From an uncultured Collinsella sp. (GTDB taxonomy: Bacteria > Actinomycetota > Coriobacteriia > Coriobacteriales > Coriobacteriaceae), in assembly GCA_905211615.1 (NCBI GenBank), contig CAJMBB010000046.1:1-14303 (forward strand): DNA of 14,303 nucleotides. The letters run 5' to 3'. The position numbers and the translations under genes were made by a program. The notes beneath the pieces were generated by a model, which did not search any database, was not told the DNA's origin, and saw only the letters and a program-made list of their open reading frames with translations. This document shows, piece after piece, positions 1 through 6,779 of the stretch. The number at the start of each line of letters is the position of its first letter. Position 1 is the first letter of the stretch.

Positions 1-682
1 CGAAGGTGGTGTGGCGGCAGTGGTCGGACCAATAGGTGTCGATCACGCGGATCTCGGTGATGGTGGGGTCGCGGTCCTCATCGCGGAAGTACTGCTGGCA
101 GAAGGCGATGTCCGCCTCGTCCATGGCAAGGCCGCGCTCGGAAATAAAGGCGGCAAGGCCGGTCTCGTCGAGCTCGCGGAAACCGTCGAGCACCTCGACG
201 GGCTGGGGCTCGGGGGTCTCAATGTGCAGCGTCTCGGGCAGGTCGAGCGAGGCGATGCGCGCCTCGACGGGGTTCACCACGTAGTGCTTGATGGCATCGA
301 TGGCGGCCTCGTCCAGAGCGCCCGAGATCATATAGACCTTGGCGGAGCGCACGGCGGGGCGCTCGCCCTGGCTGATGAGCTGCACGCACTCGCTGGCGGA
401 GTCGGCGCGCTGGTCAAACTGGCCAGGCAGGAATTCGACGGCAAAGACGGCGCCATCGCTTGCGGGGAGCTCGTCGTAGGTCACATCGACCTGGGGCTCG
501 CTAAAGACGGTCGGCACGCAGGAGCGGAAAAGCTCCTCGTCGATGCCCTCGACGTCGTAGCGGTTGATAATCCTCAGGGCCTCGATGCCCTTGATGCCGA
601 GAATTTCGGTCAGCTCGCCCTTGAGCTGCTGAGCCTCGACGTCGAACCCGGGTTTCTTCTCCACGTAGATACGAGAGACCAT
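1..682 (-). CDS. purL: Phosphoribosylformylglycinamidine synthase, long form, N-terminal part
   Basis: The reverse strand reads an uninterrupted 227-codon N-terminus beginning MVSRIYVEKKPGFD and running off the left edge, so the gene is cut by the window rather than broken. The protein would convert FGAR, ATP and glutamine to FGAM in cytoplasmic de novo purine synthesis. The visible part contains an N-terminal PurS-like region (about residues 1-130, with LGIKGIEALRIINRYDVEGI), a linker, and at about residues 211-227 the DTYWSDHCRHTTF segment. That segment is the conserved (S/E)HCRH substrate-site motif of long FGAM synthases, which are about 1,240-1,300 residues and carry the glutaminase domain at the C-terminus, off-window here. 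The start at 682 is supported by purine-rich AGGAA upstream (minus strand). It is divergent from the antiporter gene. Family assignment is firm; the fused C-terminal domain is inferred. Confidence 0.88.
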   Translation of the reverse strand, partial: MVSRIYVEKKPGFDVEAQQLKGELTEILGIKGIEALRIINRYDVEGIDEELFRSCVPTVFSEPQVDVTYDELPASDGAVFAVEFLPGQFDQRADSASECVQLISQGERPAVRSAKVYMISGALDEAAIDAIKHYVVNPVEARIASLDLPETLHIETPEPQPVEVLDGFRELDETGLAAFISERGLAMDEADIAFCQQYFRDEDRDPTITEIRVIDTYWSDHCRHTTF

Positions 683-866
683 TGGTTCCTGCCTTCCTGA
701 TCGGTTGGGCGTACGGTACGGTATGCGGCAGCGGTCGGTTTACGGGGCAAGCCTCGCGGTCGCCTTGAGCCACATGTTTGTAAACCTCACTATGATACGA
801 CAGCTCGCGGCGCGTTGAGGACGGCGAGGGTGCTACAGTGGGGCTCAAACAAGAGAAAGGCATCAC
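683..866. promoter_or_regulatory. Divergent purL / antiporter intergenic region with possible promoter
   Basis: This 184-bp spacer separates two divergent starts, so it should hold both promoters. For the rightward antiporter gene the best candidate is an extended -10 at 831-839 (TG, one base, TACAGT), with no good -35 at normal spacing. It is followed by an AGAAAGG ribosome binding site at 853-859. Another -10-like TATGAT lies at 791-796. No clear leftward promoter stands out for purL. No riboswitch-like structure was recognised. All promoter calls here are by eye. Confidence 0.35.
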
Positions 867-2429
867 ATGGCATTCGTTTCGCTCGCCATCATCGCACTCG
901 TGGCCTTTGCGAGTCCTTTTATCGCCTCGGCGATTCCCGGAAAACCCGTTCCCGAGACAGTCTTTTTGCTCGTGCTCGGCGCGGTGCTGGGACCCCATAT
1001 GCTCGGCGTCATCCATGTAGATGCCGAGGTCTCGCTTGTGTCCGAGCTCGGCCTGGCCTTTTTGTTCCTGCTTGCCGGCTTTGAGATCGACCCCAAGAGC
1101 ATCACGGGCGTCGAGGGGCGCTACGGCTTGGCGACGTGGGTCGTCACGTTTGGTATCGCCTGGCTTGCCGTGCGCTTTACCCCGTGGTTCTCGGTCAGCC
1201 ATTTCGACGGTATCGCCGTGACGCTTGCCCTCACTTCTACGGCGCTCGGCACGCTCGTGCCCATCATGCGCGAGCGCTCGCTCACTGGCACGCGTGTGGG
1301 CGACTCGATTCTCGCGTATGGTACCTGGGGCGAGCTCGGCCCTGTGCTCGCCATGTCGGTGCTGCTGTCTGCCCGCACTGGCATCCAAACGCTCGTAATC
1401 CTTGGCTTGTTTGCGGTGGTTTGCGTGTTGCTGGCCGTGGTCCCGAGCCGCTCCAAGCGCGTCGGCAGCCGCTTCTTTGCGTTTGTCGAGGAGCGCGCCG
1501 ATACCACGTCGCAGACCTTCGTGCGCCTGACGGTGCTCATCCTGGTCACGCTCGTGGCGTTCTCAGCTGTCTTTGATCTCGACATCGTGTTGGGTTCTTT
1601 TGCCGCCGGCTTTGTCCTGCGCTATATCATCCCCGAGGGCAACCATACGCTCGAGACCAAGCTCGACGGCCTGGCCTACGGTTTTTTGATTCCGGTGTTC
1701 TTTACCGTATCGGGCGCAAAGATCGATCTGACGGCCGTGGCGTCGCGCCCGGGTCTGCTCGTGGGCTTTATCGTGGCGTTGTTGATTATTCGCGCCGTGC
1801 CCATTCTTATTTCTATGAGCATTTGCCCTGCGACGCGCGATGTGTCGGCGTATGGTCGCATTACCGTGGCCCTGTACTGCACCACGGCGCTGCCGATCAT
1901 CGTTGCCGTGACGAGCGTTGCCGTCAACGCGGGCGCGCTGTCGCAAGACATCGCGTCGGTTATGGTTGCCGCCGGCGCCATCACGGTGTTCTTGATGCCA
2001 TTGCTCGCGCAGCTCTTCTACCGCGTGGTGGATGCCGCGCCGGTCGCCGCCGTGGCAGAAGTTGCCGAGCATCCATCCGATGCGCTCGACATCCTGCGCG
2101 CCCACCACGACTTAGCGAGCTTGCTCGCGCGCGAGCATGAGCTGCTGACTTCGCATGGTCACGGACGCACGCTCGACGGCATGCCTACGCTTGATTCTAT
2201 TGCCGACCGTCTTTCGGCCGAGGCGGCAAGCGGGCACATCGATGCCCGTATTGTTGGCGCTGCCCATTTGCTGGCCGAGAAGACCTATGGCGACGAGATC
2301 GACCCCGGCAAGCTCACTCCGCGTGAGCGCCGCCGCCTGGAGCGCGCCAAGCTCGCCGTGCGCGAATACCGCCGCCGCATGCTGGAGCTCTATGCAAGAG
2401 AAGAAGCCGAGGACGACGACGGCAAGTAA
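867..2429 (+). CDS. Cation:proton antiporter, CPA2 family
   Basis: This 520-residue membrane protein probably exchanges Na+ or K+ for H+ across the cytoplasmic membrane. Residues 1-390 form about 12-13 hydrophobic segments typical of the CPA2 exchanger fold: PVPETVFLLVLGAVLGP (residues 28-43), LGLAFLFLLAGFEID (61-75), and a core segment STALGTLVPI followed by YGTWGELGPVLAM (151-163). The core carries Glu156 where KefB/NapA-type proteins have an Asp-Asp or Asn-Asp pair. Residues about 395-520 are soluble, charged and helical, ending in an Arg-rich stretch and an acidic tail. I see no Rossmann TrkA-N motif there. The start at 867 has AGAAAGG eight bases upstream. It looks monocistronic: divergent from purL and ended by the terminator at 2696-2733. 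The transported ion cannot be told from sequence. Confidence 0.85.
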   Translation: MAFVSLAIIALVAFASPFIASAIPGKPVPETVFLLVLGAVLGPHMLGVIHVDAEVSLVSELGLAFLFLLAGFEIDPKSITGVEGRYGLATWVVTFGIAWLAVRFTPWFSVSHFDGIAVTLALTSTALGTLVPIMRERSLTGTRVGDSILAYGTWGELGPVLAMSVLLSARTGIQTLVILGLFAVVCVLLAVVPSRSKRVGSRFFAFVEERADTTSQTFVRLTVLILVTLVAFSAVFDLDIVLGSFAAGFVLRYIIPEGNHTLETKLDGLAYGFLIPVFFTVSGAKIDLTAVASRPGLLVGFIVALLIIRAVPILISMSICPATRDVSAYGRITVALYCTTALPIIVAVTSVAVNAGALSQDIASVMVAAGAITVFLMPLLAQLFYRVVDAAPVAAVAEVAEHPSDALDILRAHHDLASLLAREHELLTSHGHGRTLDGMPTLDSIADRLSAEAASGHIDARIVGAAHLLAEKTYGDEIDPGKLTPRERRRLERAKLAVREYRRRMLELYAREEAEDDDGK

Positions 2430-2446
2430 CGAGATGCTTCCCTAGG

Positions 2447-2694
2447 GGAAAACGCGTCCCACTTTAAAGACCCAAAACGGGATGCAGTTTCCGCATCGGC
2501 CCCCATCGGGAAACCACATCTCAGAATGGACGCTCGGAGCGGGATGCAGTTTCCGCTTTGGACCCCTGCCGGAAAGCGCATCCCAGAACCGGCGTTCAAA
2601 ACGGGGCACACTTTCCGAAACATGGCTATGAGGGAAGCTGCGTCCCGGTCTGAGCCGGAATTCTGGGACACGGCTTCCACTTCAAACAGAAGAA
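2447..2694. repeat. Four 62-bp units of alternating inverted 14-bp arms (REP/BIME-like array)
   Basis: Eight 14-bp arms alternate in orientation. Forward GGAAANNGCATCCC-type arms lie at 2447-2460, 2509-2522, 2571-2584 and 2633-2646. Reverse GGGATGCAGTTTCC-type arms lie at 2479-2492, 2541-2554, 2603-2616 and 2665-2678. Centre-to-centre spacing is exactly 32, 30, 32, 30, 32, 30, 32 bp, giving four units of 62 bp (14 arm, 18 loop, 14 arm, 16 linker). The arms are conserved while loops and linkers have largely diverged. Within a unit the two arms share private changes: G at arm position 5 and position 10 in unit 4, and G at position 6 in unit 3. This suggests selected pairing or copying between arms. 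The array fills the 3' untranslated region of the antiporter, up to its terminator. A degenerate half-arm may lie at 2431-2442. Confidence 0.88.
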
Positions 2695-2695
2695 G

Positions 2696-2733
2696 GCGCG
2701 CTACCTGCGGTTGATGCAGGCAGCGCGCTTTTT
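2696..2733 (+). terminator. Intrinsic terminator of the antiporter gene
   Basis: GCGCGCT (2696-2702) pairs with AGCGCGC (2722-2728), and after one mismatch CCTGC (2704-2708) pairs with GCAGG (2716-2720). The loop is 7 bases. TTTTT at 2729-2733 follows on the + strand. Read leftward, the same stem is followed by TTCTTCTGTTT, so it could also stop transcription arriving from the convergent dehydrogenase gene. Confidence 0.85.
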
Positions 2734-2775
2734 GCGTTGGGCTCAGTTGAGGTGTGAAGCCGTAGCTTGCGACCT

Positions 2776-3525
<750 letters not shown>

Positions 3526-3607
3526 GGTGCCTCCATTCTTCGGGGGTGGACGTACGCAGCACAGGATAGCGGCGGACAAAAACAAACATGCCTGCTTATC
3601 GGTGAGC

Positions 3608-3636
3608 GGTATCCCTGGTTGACACCGAACGGTCAA
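3608..3636 (-). promoter_or_regulatory. Possible promoter of the SDR gene overlapped by a dyad
   Basis: On the minus strand TTGACC (3636-3631) is followed after 17 bases by GATACC (3613-3608). That is a reasonable -35 box with a weak -10 box, about 80 bases before the SDR start. The -35 box forms one arm of a short dyad, TTGAC eight bases GTCAA (3619-3636), which could be a repressor site. This is a by-eye prediction. Confidence 0.3.
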
Positions 3637-3681
3637 GTTGTTCAAACGCTGGCCGCGTCAATGCGCTCCGAGCGCGCAAGC

Positions 3682-3717
3682 AAAAGGGGCTCCCGTCCAA
3701 GACCGGACGGGAGCCCC
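3682..3717 (-). terminator. Intrinsic terminator of hom
   Basis: This is a perfect 13-bp stem, GGGGCTCCCGTCC (3686-3698) with GGACGGGAGCCCC (3705-3717), and a 6-base loop. Read leftward it is followed by TTTT (3685-3682). It sits 30 bases after the homoserine dehydrogenase stop codon and separates that gene from the SDR downstream. Confidence 0.9.
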
Positions 3718-3747
3718 TCAAATATATGTCGTATGGCGAGAACCGAA

Positions 3748-5091
3748 CTAGTTGGCCATGACGCCTTCGGTCCAGGCCCCAACGTCCTCGATGCGCAGGA
3801 CGTTGGCGACCTCGGCCACGCAGTCGACGCTGGCAAGCTCAGCGGCGGCAGCCTGGACGTCCTTCTCGAGCGCGCGGTGCGTCAGGAAGATGACCGAGCA
3901 GGCATCGCTGACGCCCGACTTGCCGTCCTCGACCTGGTTGATGAGCGAGATCGAGATGTTGTGCTTGGCAAAGATGTCGACCGTCTCGGACAGGGCACCC
4001 ACGCGGTCGGCGACCTTCAGGCGCACATAGTACTTGGTCTGGAGCTCGTCCATGGGCTTAAAGGCGAGGTTGTGGCCATAGGGCTCAATCTCGGGCAGCG
4101 GAGCCACGCCGCGGCTTATCTGCTCGGAGAGCGACAGGATATCGCCCACGACGGCGCTCGCGGTGGGGAAGGAGCCTGCGCCGGCACCGTAGAACATGGT
4201 CTCGCCCACGGCGTCGCCTACCACGTAGACAGCGTTCATGGCGCCGTTGACCTTGGCAAGCATGTGGTCGGCGGGGATCAGCGTGGGATGCACGCGGACG
4301 TCGACGCCGGCGTCGGTGTTGCGGGCGATGCCGAGCAGCTTAATGGTGTAGCCGAGCTCGCGGGCCTGGGCGATGTCCTCGGCACCGATGGTGCGGATAC
4401 CCTGCTGATACACATCATCGGTGGTAACGCGGGTGCCAAAGCCGATGGAGGCGAGGATGGCCGTCTTGCTGGCGGCGTCGAAGCCGTCGACGTCGGCGGA
4501 CGGGTCGGCCTCGGCATAGCCCTTGGCCTGCGCGTCGGCAAGCACGTCGGCGTAATCGGCGCCCTCGGCGTCCATGCGCGACAGGATGTAGTTGGTGGTG
4601 CCGTTGAGAATGCCGGCGATGGTCAGGATCTTGTTGCCCACCAGGTCGTGCTCAAGCGTGCTCACGATGGGGATGCCGCCGCCGCAGCTGGCCTCGCACT
4701 TAATCTGCACGCCGCACGCGCGCGCCTTCTCGGCAAGCGTCTCGACGTGACGGCCCAGCAGGGCCTTGTTGGCAGAGACGACGTGCTTGCCGTGCTCAAA
4801 GGCAGTGGTGAAGATCTCGGTCGCGGGGTGCTCGCCGCCGATCAGCTCAACGATGATGTCGACGGCGGGGTCGGTGACGACGTCGTGCCAGTCACTCGTA
4901 AAGGCCTCGCGCTCAATACCGGCTGCTTCGGCCTGCTCCCAGGCAAGCGCGCAGGCGCGGGTCAGCTTAAGGTCGATGCCGTAGGCGGCCAGGTACTCAT
5001 CGTGGTGGCTCTTAATCAGACGGGCCACGCCGCCGCCGACGGTTCCCAGACCGATCAGCCCGACGTTCACGGTGCGCAGGGGTTCGCTCAT
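3748..5091 (-). CDS. hom: Homoserine dehydrogenase with C-terminal ACT domain
   Basis: This cytoplasmic enzyme reduces aspartate semialdehyde to homoserine with NAD(P)H, the branch to threonine, methionine and isoleucine. At 447 residues it has the length of the monofunctional ACT-containing form. Visible features are the Rossmann motif GLGTVG (14-19), VSANKALL (105-112), the substrate-domain signature AGILNGTTNYIL (159-170), and DVDGFDAASK (200-209), which supplies the catalytic Asp205 and Lys209. An ACT domain follows from about residue 355 (YVRLKVADRVGALSETVDIF), usually the site of threonine feedback inhibition. The start at 5091 has AAGGAG upstream. The gene stands alone: thrB and thrC are not adjacent, a terminator follows at 3682-3717, and it is divergent from the amino-acid importer. 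A TAGAAT -10-like box (5151-5146, minus strand) could be its promoter. Confidence 0.95.
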   Translation of the reverse strand: MSEPLRTVNVGLIGLGTVGGGVARLIKSHHDEYLAAYGIDLKLTRACALAWEQAEAAGIEREAFTSDWHDVVTDPAVDIIVELIGGEHPATEIFTTAFEHGKHVVSANKALLGRHVETLAEKARACGVQIKCEASCGGGIPIVSTLEHDLVGNKILTIAGILNGTTNYILSRMDAEGADYADVLADAQAKGYAEADPSADVDGFDAASKTAILASIGFGTRVTTDDVYQQGIRTIGAEDIAQARELGYTIKLLGIARNTDAGVDVRVHPTLIPADHMLAKVNGAMNAVYVVGDAVGETMFYGAGAGSFPTASAVVGDILSLSEQISRGVAPLPEIEPYGHNLAFKPMDELQTKYYVRLKVADRVGALSETVDIFAKHNISISLINQVEDGKSGVSDACSVIFLTHRALEKDVQAAAAELASVDCVAEVANVLRIEDVGAWTEGVMAN

Positions 5092-5341
5092 AGATAGCTC
5101 CTTCGTGCATCTTATGGATGGATTAACCGCTTAGAGGTTGAGTGCATTCTAGCGTGAACCGAGGGCGCGTGCTCGCCAGGCAACAGGAGTCGCACAAAAC
5201 GGCACCCCCGAAACGCTGCGGAAATATTGGAAACATGCTCGCTACAAATGAACTTCCGTAACAAACTGTCAACGTTTGCGCCATAAGGTTTGCCCCGTAC
5301 CGCAAGACGGCCGCACCGCGGCCAGCGAAAAGGGGGACACC
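5092..5341. promoter_or_regulatory. Divergent hom / binding-protein intergenic region
   Basis: This 250-bp spacer lies between two divergent genes. On the minus strand, TAGAAT at 5151-5146 is a good -10 candidate for hom, about 50 bases before its start, with no matching -35. A perfect TTGACA (5271-5266, minus strand) lacks a convincing -10. On the plus strand, CATAAG (5282-5287) or TACAAA (5243-5248) could be -10 boxes for the binding-protein gene, but neither has a clear partner. AAAGGGGG (5328-5335) is the ribosome binding site for the gene at 5342. I recognise no T-box or other riboswitch. Confidence 0.35.
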
Positions 5342-6508
5342 ATGTTCAACATCAACAGCACGCTCAGCCGTAGGAACTTTCTCGCCGGCGCCGCGGCGCT
5401 CGGCAGCACCGCCGTGCTCGCTGGTTGTTCGTCGGGTGGCTCGGACGGCGGCTCCGCCGATGACGGCAAGACCTTCAAGATTGGTGTCATCGGCCCTCTG
5501 ACTGGCGCCGCGGCAACCTATGGCGTTTCGGCCGAGAAGGGTGCCAAGCTCGCCGCCAAGGATTTCTCGACCAAGGACCTCAAGCTCTCGCTTAAGTCCG
5601 AGGATGACGTCGCCGACGGCGAGAAGGCCATCAACGCCTTCAATACCTTGTGCGACTGGGGCATGCAGGCGCTCGTCGGCCCCGTCACCACCGGTGCTGC
5701 CGTCGCCGTCTCGGGCGAGATCGCCGACGATATGCTCATGGTCACGCCTTCGGCCTCGTCGCTCGACGTTACCAAGGATAAGACCACGGTTTTCCAGGTT
5801 TGCTTCACCGATCCCACCATGGGCGCCAGCGCCGCGAAGTTCTTGGCCGAGAAGTACGCGGATGCCAAGATCGCCCTGTTCTACAACTCCGGCGATACGT
5901 ATAGCTCGGGCGTTGCCGACGCTTTTGCCGAGCAGGCCAAGGCGTCCAAGCTCGACATCGTCGATACCGAGACCTTTAAGGACGACTCTTCCACGAGCTT
6001 TACCAACCAGCTCACCAAGGCCAAGGAGGCCGGCGCCACGCTCATCTTTGCGCCGATCTACTACACGCCGGCGTCCGTTTTGCTCAAGAACGCCAAGGAC
6101 ATGGGCTACGACATGACCCTCATGGGTACCGACGGCATGGACGGCCTGCTCTCTGTGGAAGGTTTCGATACCTCTCTTGCCGAGGGCGTACTGCTCATGA
6201 CCCCGTTTTCGGCTGACGATGAGAAGAATGCCGACTTCGTCAAGGCCTATAAGGATGCCTACGACGAGACGCCCAACCAGTTTGCCGCCGACGCTTACGA
6301 TTGCGTCCACGCCATCGCCGAGGCTATCGATAGGGCGGGGATTGACATTTCGGCCGACGGTGCCGACATTGCCGGCGACCTTGCCAAGGCCATGCGCAAG
6401 ATCAAGATCGAGGGCCTGACGGGCGAGCTGACGTGGAACGACGAAGGCCAAGTCGAGAAGCCCGCTACGGCCTATGTGATTCAGGACGGCAAGTACATCG
6501 CCGCCTAA
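5342..6508 (+). CDS. Amino-acid ABC transporter substrate-binding lipoprotein, first copy (LivJ-like)
   Basis: This 388-residue periplasmic-binding-protein type I family member would capture branched-chain or related amino acids outside the membrane and hand them to the LivHMGF importer downstream. The signal sequence is a twin-arginine type (SRRNFL, residues 9-14), followed by a hydrophobic stretch and the lipobox LAGC with lipidation at Cys29. A Gly/Ser-rich tether follows. The mature domain opens with FKIGVIGPLTGAAATYG and includes LVGPVTTGAAVAV, VTPSASS, FQVCFTDP and the hinge segment FAPIYYTPASVLLKNAK, as expected for LivJ. The start at 5342 is preferred over an in-frame ATG at 5276 because AAAGGGGG precedes it and the signal peptide then begins normally. 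It is a close paralogue of the protein encoded at 6780-7967. No obvious terminator follows. Confidence 0.9.
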   Translation: MFNINSTLSRRNFLAGAAALGSTAVLAGCSSGGSDGGSADDGKTFKIGVIGPLTGAAATYGVSAEKGAKLAAKDFSTKDLKLSLKSEDDVADGEKAINAFNTLCDWGMQALVGPVTTGAAVAVSGEIADDMLMVTPSASSLDVTKDKTTVFQVCFTDPTMGASAAKFLAEKYADAKIALFYNSGDTYSSGVADAFAEQAKASKLDIVDTETFKDDSSTSFTNQLTKAKEAGATLIFAPIYYTPASVLLKNAKDMGYDMTLMGTDGMDGLLSVEGFDTSLAEGVLLMTPFSADDEKNADFVKAYKDAYDETPNQFAADAYDCVHAIAEAIDRAGIDISADGADIAGDLAKAMRKIKIEGLTGELTWNDEGQVEKPATAYVIQDGKYIAA

Positions 6509-6710
6509 GAGTGTATAAAACACGACAGGTGAAGCCGTTGAATTCAGGGCAAGGACGCTTGTAATAGAATCGAAACATTACTTTCACACAATAAAGTGGC
6601 ATTACTGCATAAAGTAATAGAAATACGCAGAAAAATGGATAAATGAACAAATCCAAAGAAAAGTTGAAATAATCGCCACTTTTCTCAACTAAAGCGTCTA
6701 CTATTTTGCG
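6509..6710 (+). promoter_or_regulatory. AT-rich spacer with clustered dyads and likely promoter of second binding protein
   Basis: This spacer is far richer in A+T than its surroundings. It contains repeated ATTACT/AGTAAT half-sites: ATTACTTT (6577-6584), ATTACT (6601-6606) facing AGTAAT (6613-6618), and AAAGTAAT at 6611-6618. A 9-base direct repeat, GTAATAGAA, lies at 6561-6569 and 6614-6622. A second dyad, AGAAAAGT (6657-6664) with ACTTTTCT (6678-6685), lies immediately upstream of a TACTAT -10-like box (6699-6704). No good -35 is present at 17 bases, which would fit an activator-dependent promoter. I recognise no named operator and no coding potential. Confidence 0.5.
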
Positions 6711-6712
6711 AA

Positions 6713-6775
6713 CGCCGAACACGGCGAAGGATGGCCTGTCGGGTTACCGAAACCCGACGAGATTTGAGAGGAGAG
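6713..6775 (+). promoter_or_regulatory. 5' leader hairpins and ribosome binding site of second binding protein
   Basis: Two small stems lie between the putative promoter and the start codon. CGCCG (6713-6717) pairs with CGGCG (6722-6726). A perfect 8-bp stem, GTCGGGTT (6738-6745) with AACCCGAC (6751-6758), has a 5-base loop. The ribosome binding site GAGAGGAGAG (about 6766-6775) follows directly and stays unpaired. They may stabilise the mRNA 5' end or tune translation; no known riboswitch is recognised. Confidence 0.4.
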
Positions 6776-6779
6776 CCGC

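Noticed and set aside
2390..2680. Short frames (minus 2680-2390, plus 2526-2714) over the repeat array
   Set aside because: The 62-bp period is not a multiple of three and arm conservation is at the DNA level, so coding is not what is conserved; there is no ribosome binding site of note.
2447..2694. CRISPR array
   Set aside because: The conserved arms alternate in orientation, are only 14 bp and imperfect, with 16-18-nt gaps; no cas genes are nearby. It is an inverted-repeat array instead.
3526..3645. 40-codon upstream extension of the SDR
   Set aside because: The start at 3525 has an excellent GGAGG site and matches normal SDR length; the extension is Cys/Pro-rich with no SDR feature.
5123..6523. 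A 466-codon minus-strand open frame opposite the first binding protein
   Set aside because: It is an antisense shadow; the forward lipoprotein has signal peptide, ribosome binding site and family motifs.
6465..6722. 85-codon hydrophobic minus-strand frame in the AT-rich spacer
   Set aside because: AT-rich antisense DNA gives Phe/Tyr/Leu-rich chance peptides; it runs into the 3' end of the binding-protein gene and has no supported start.
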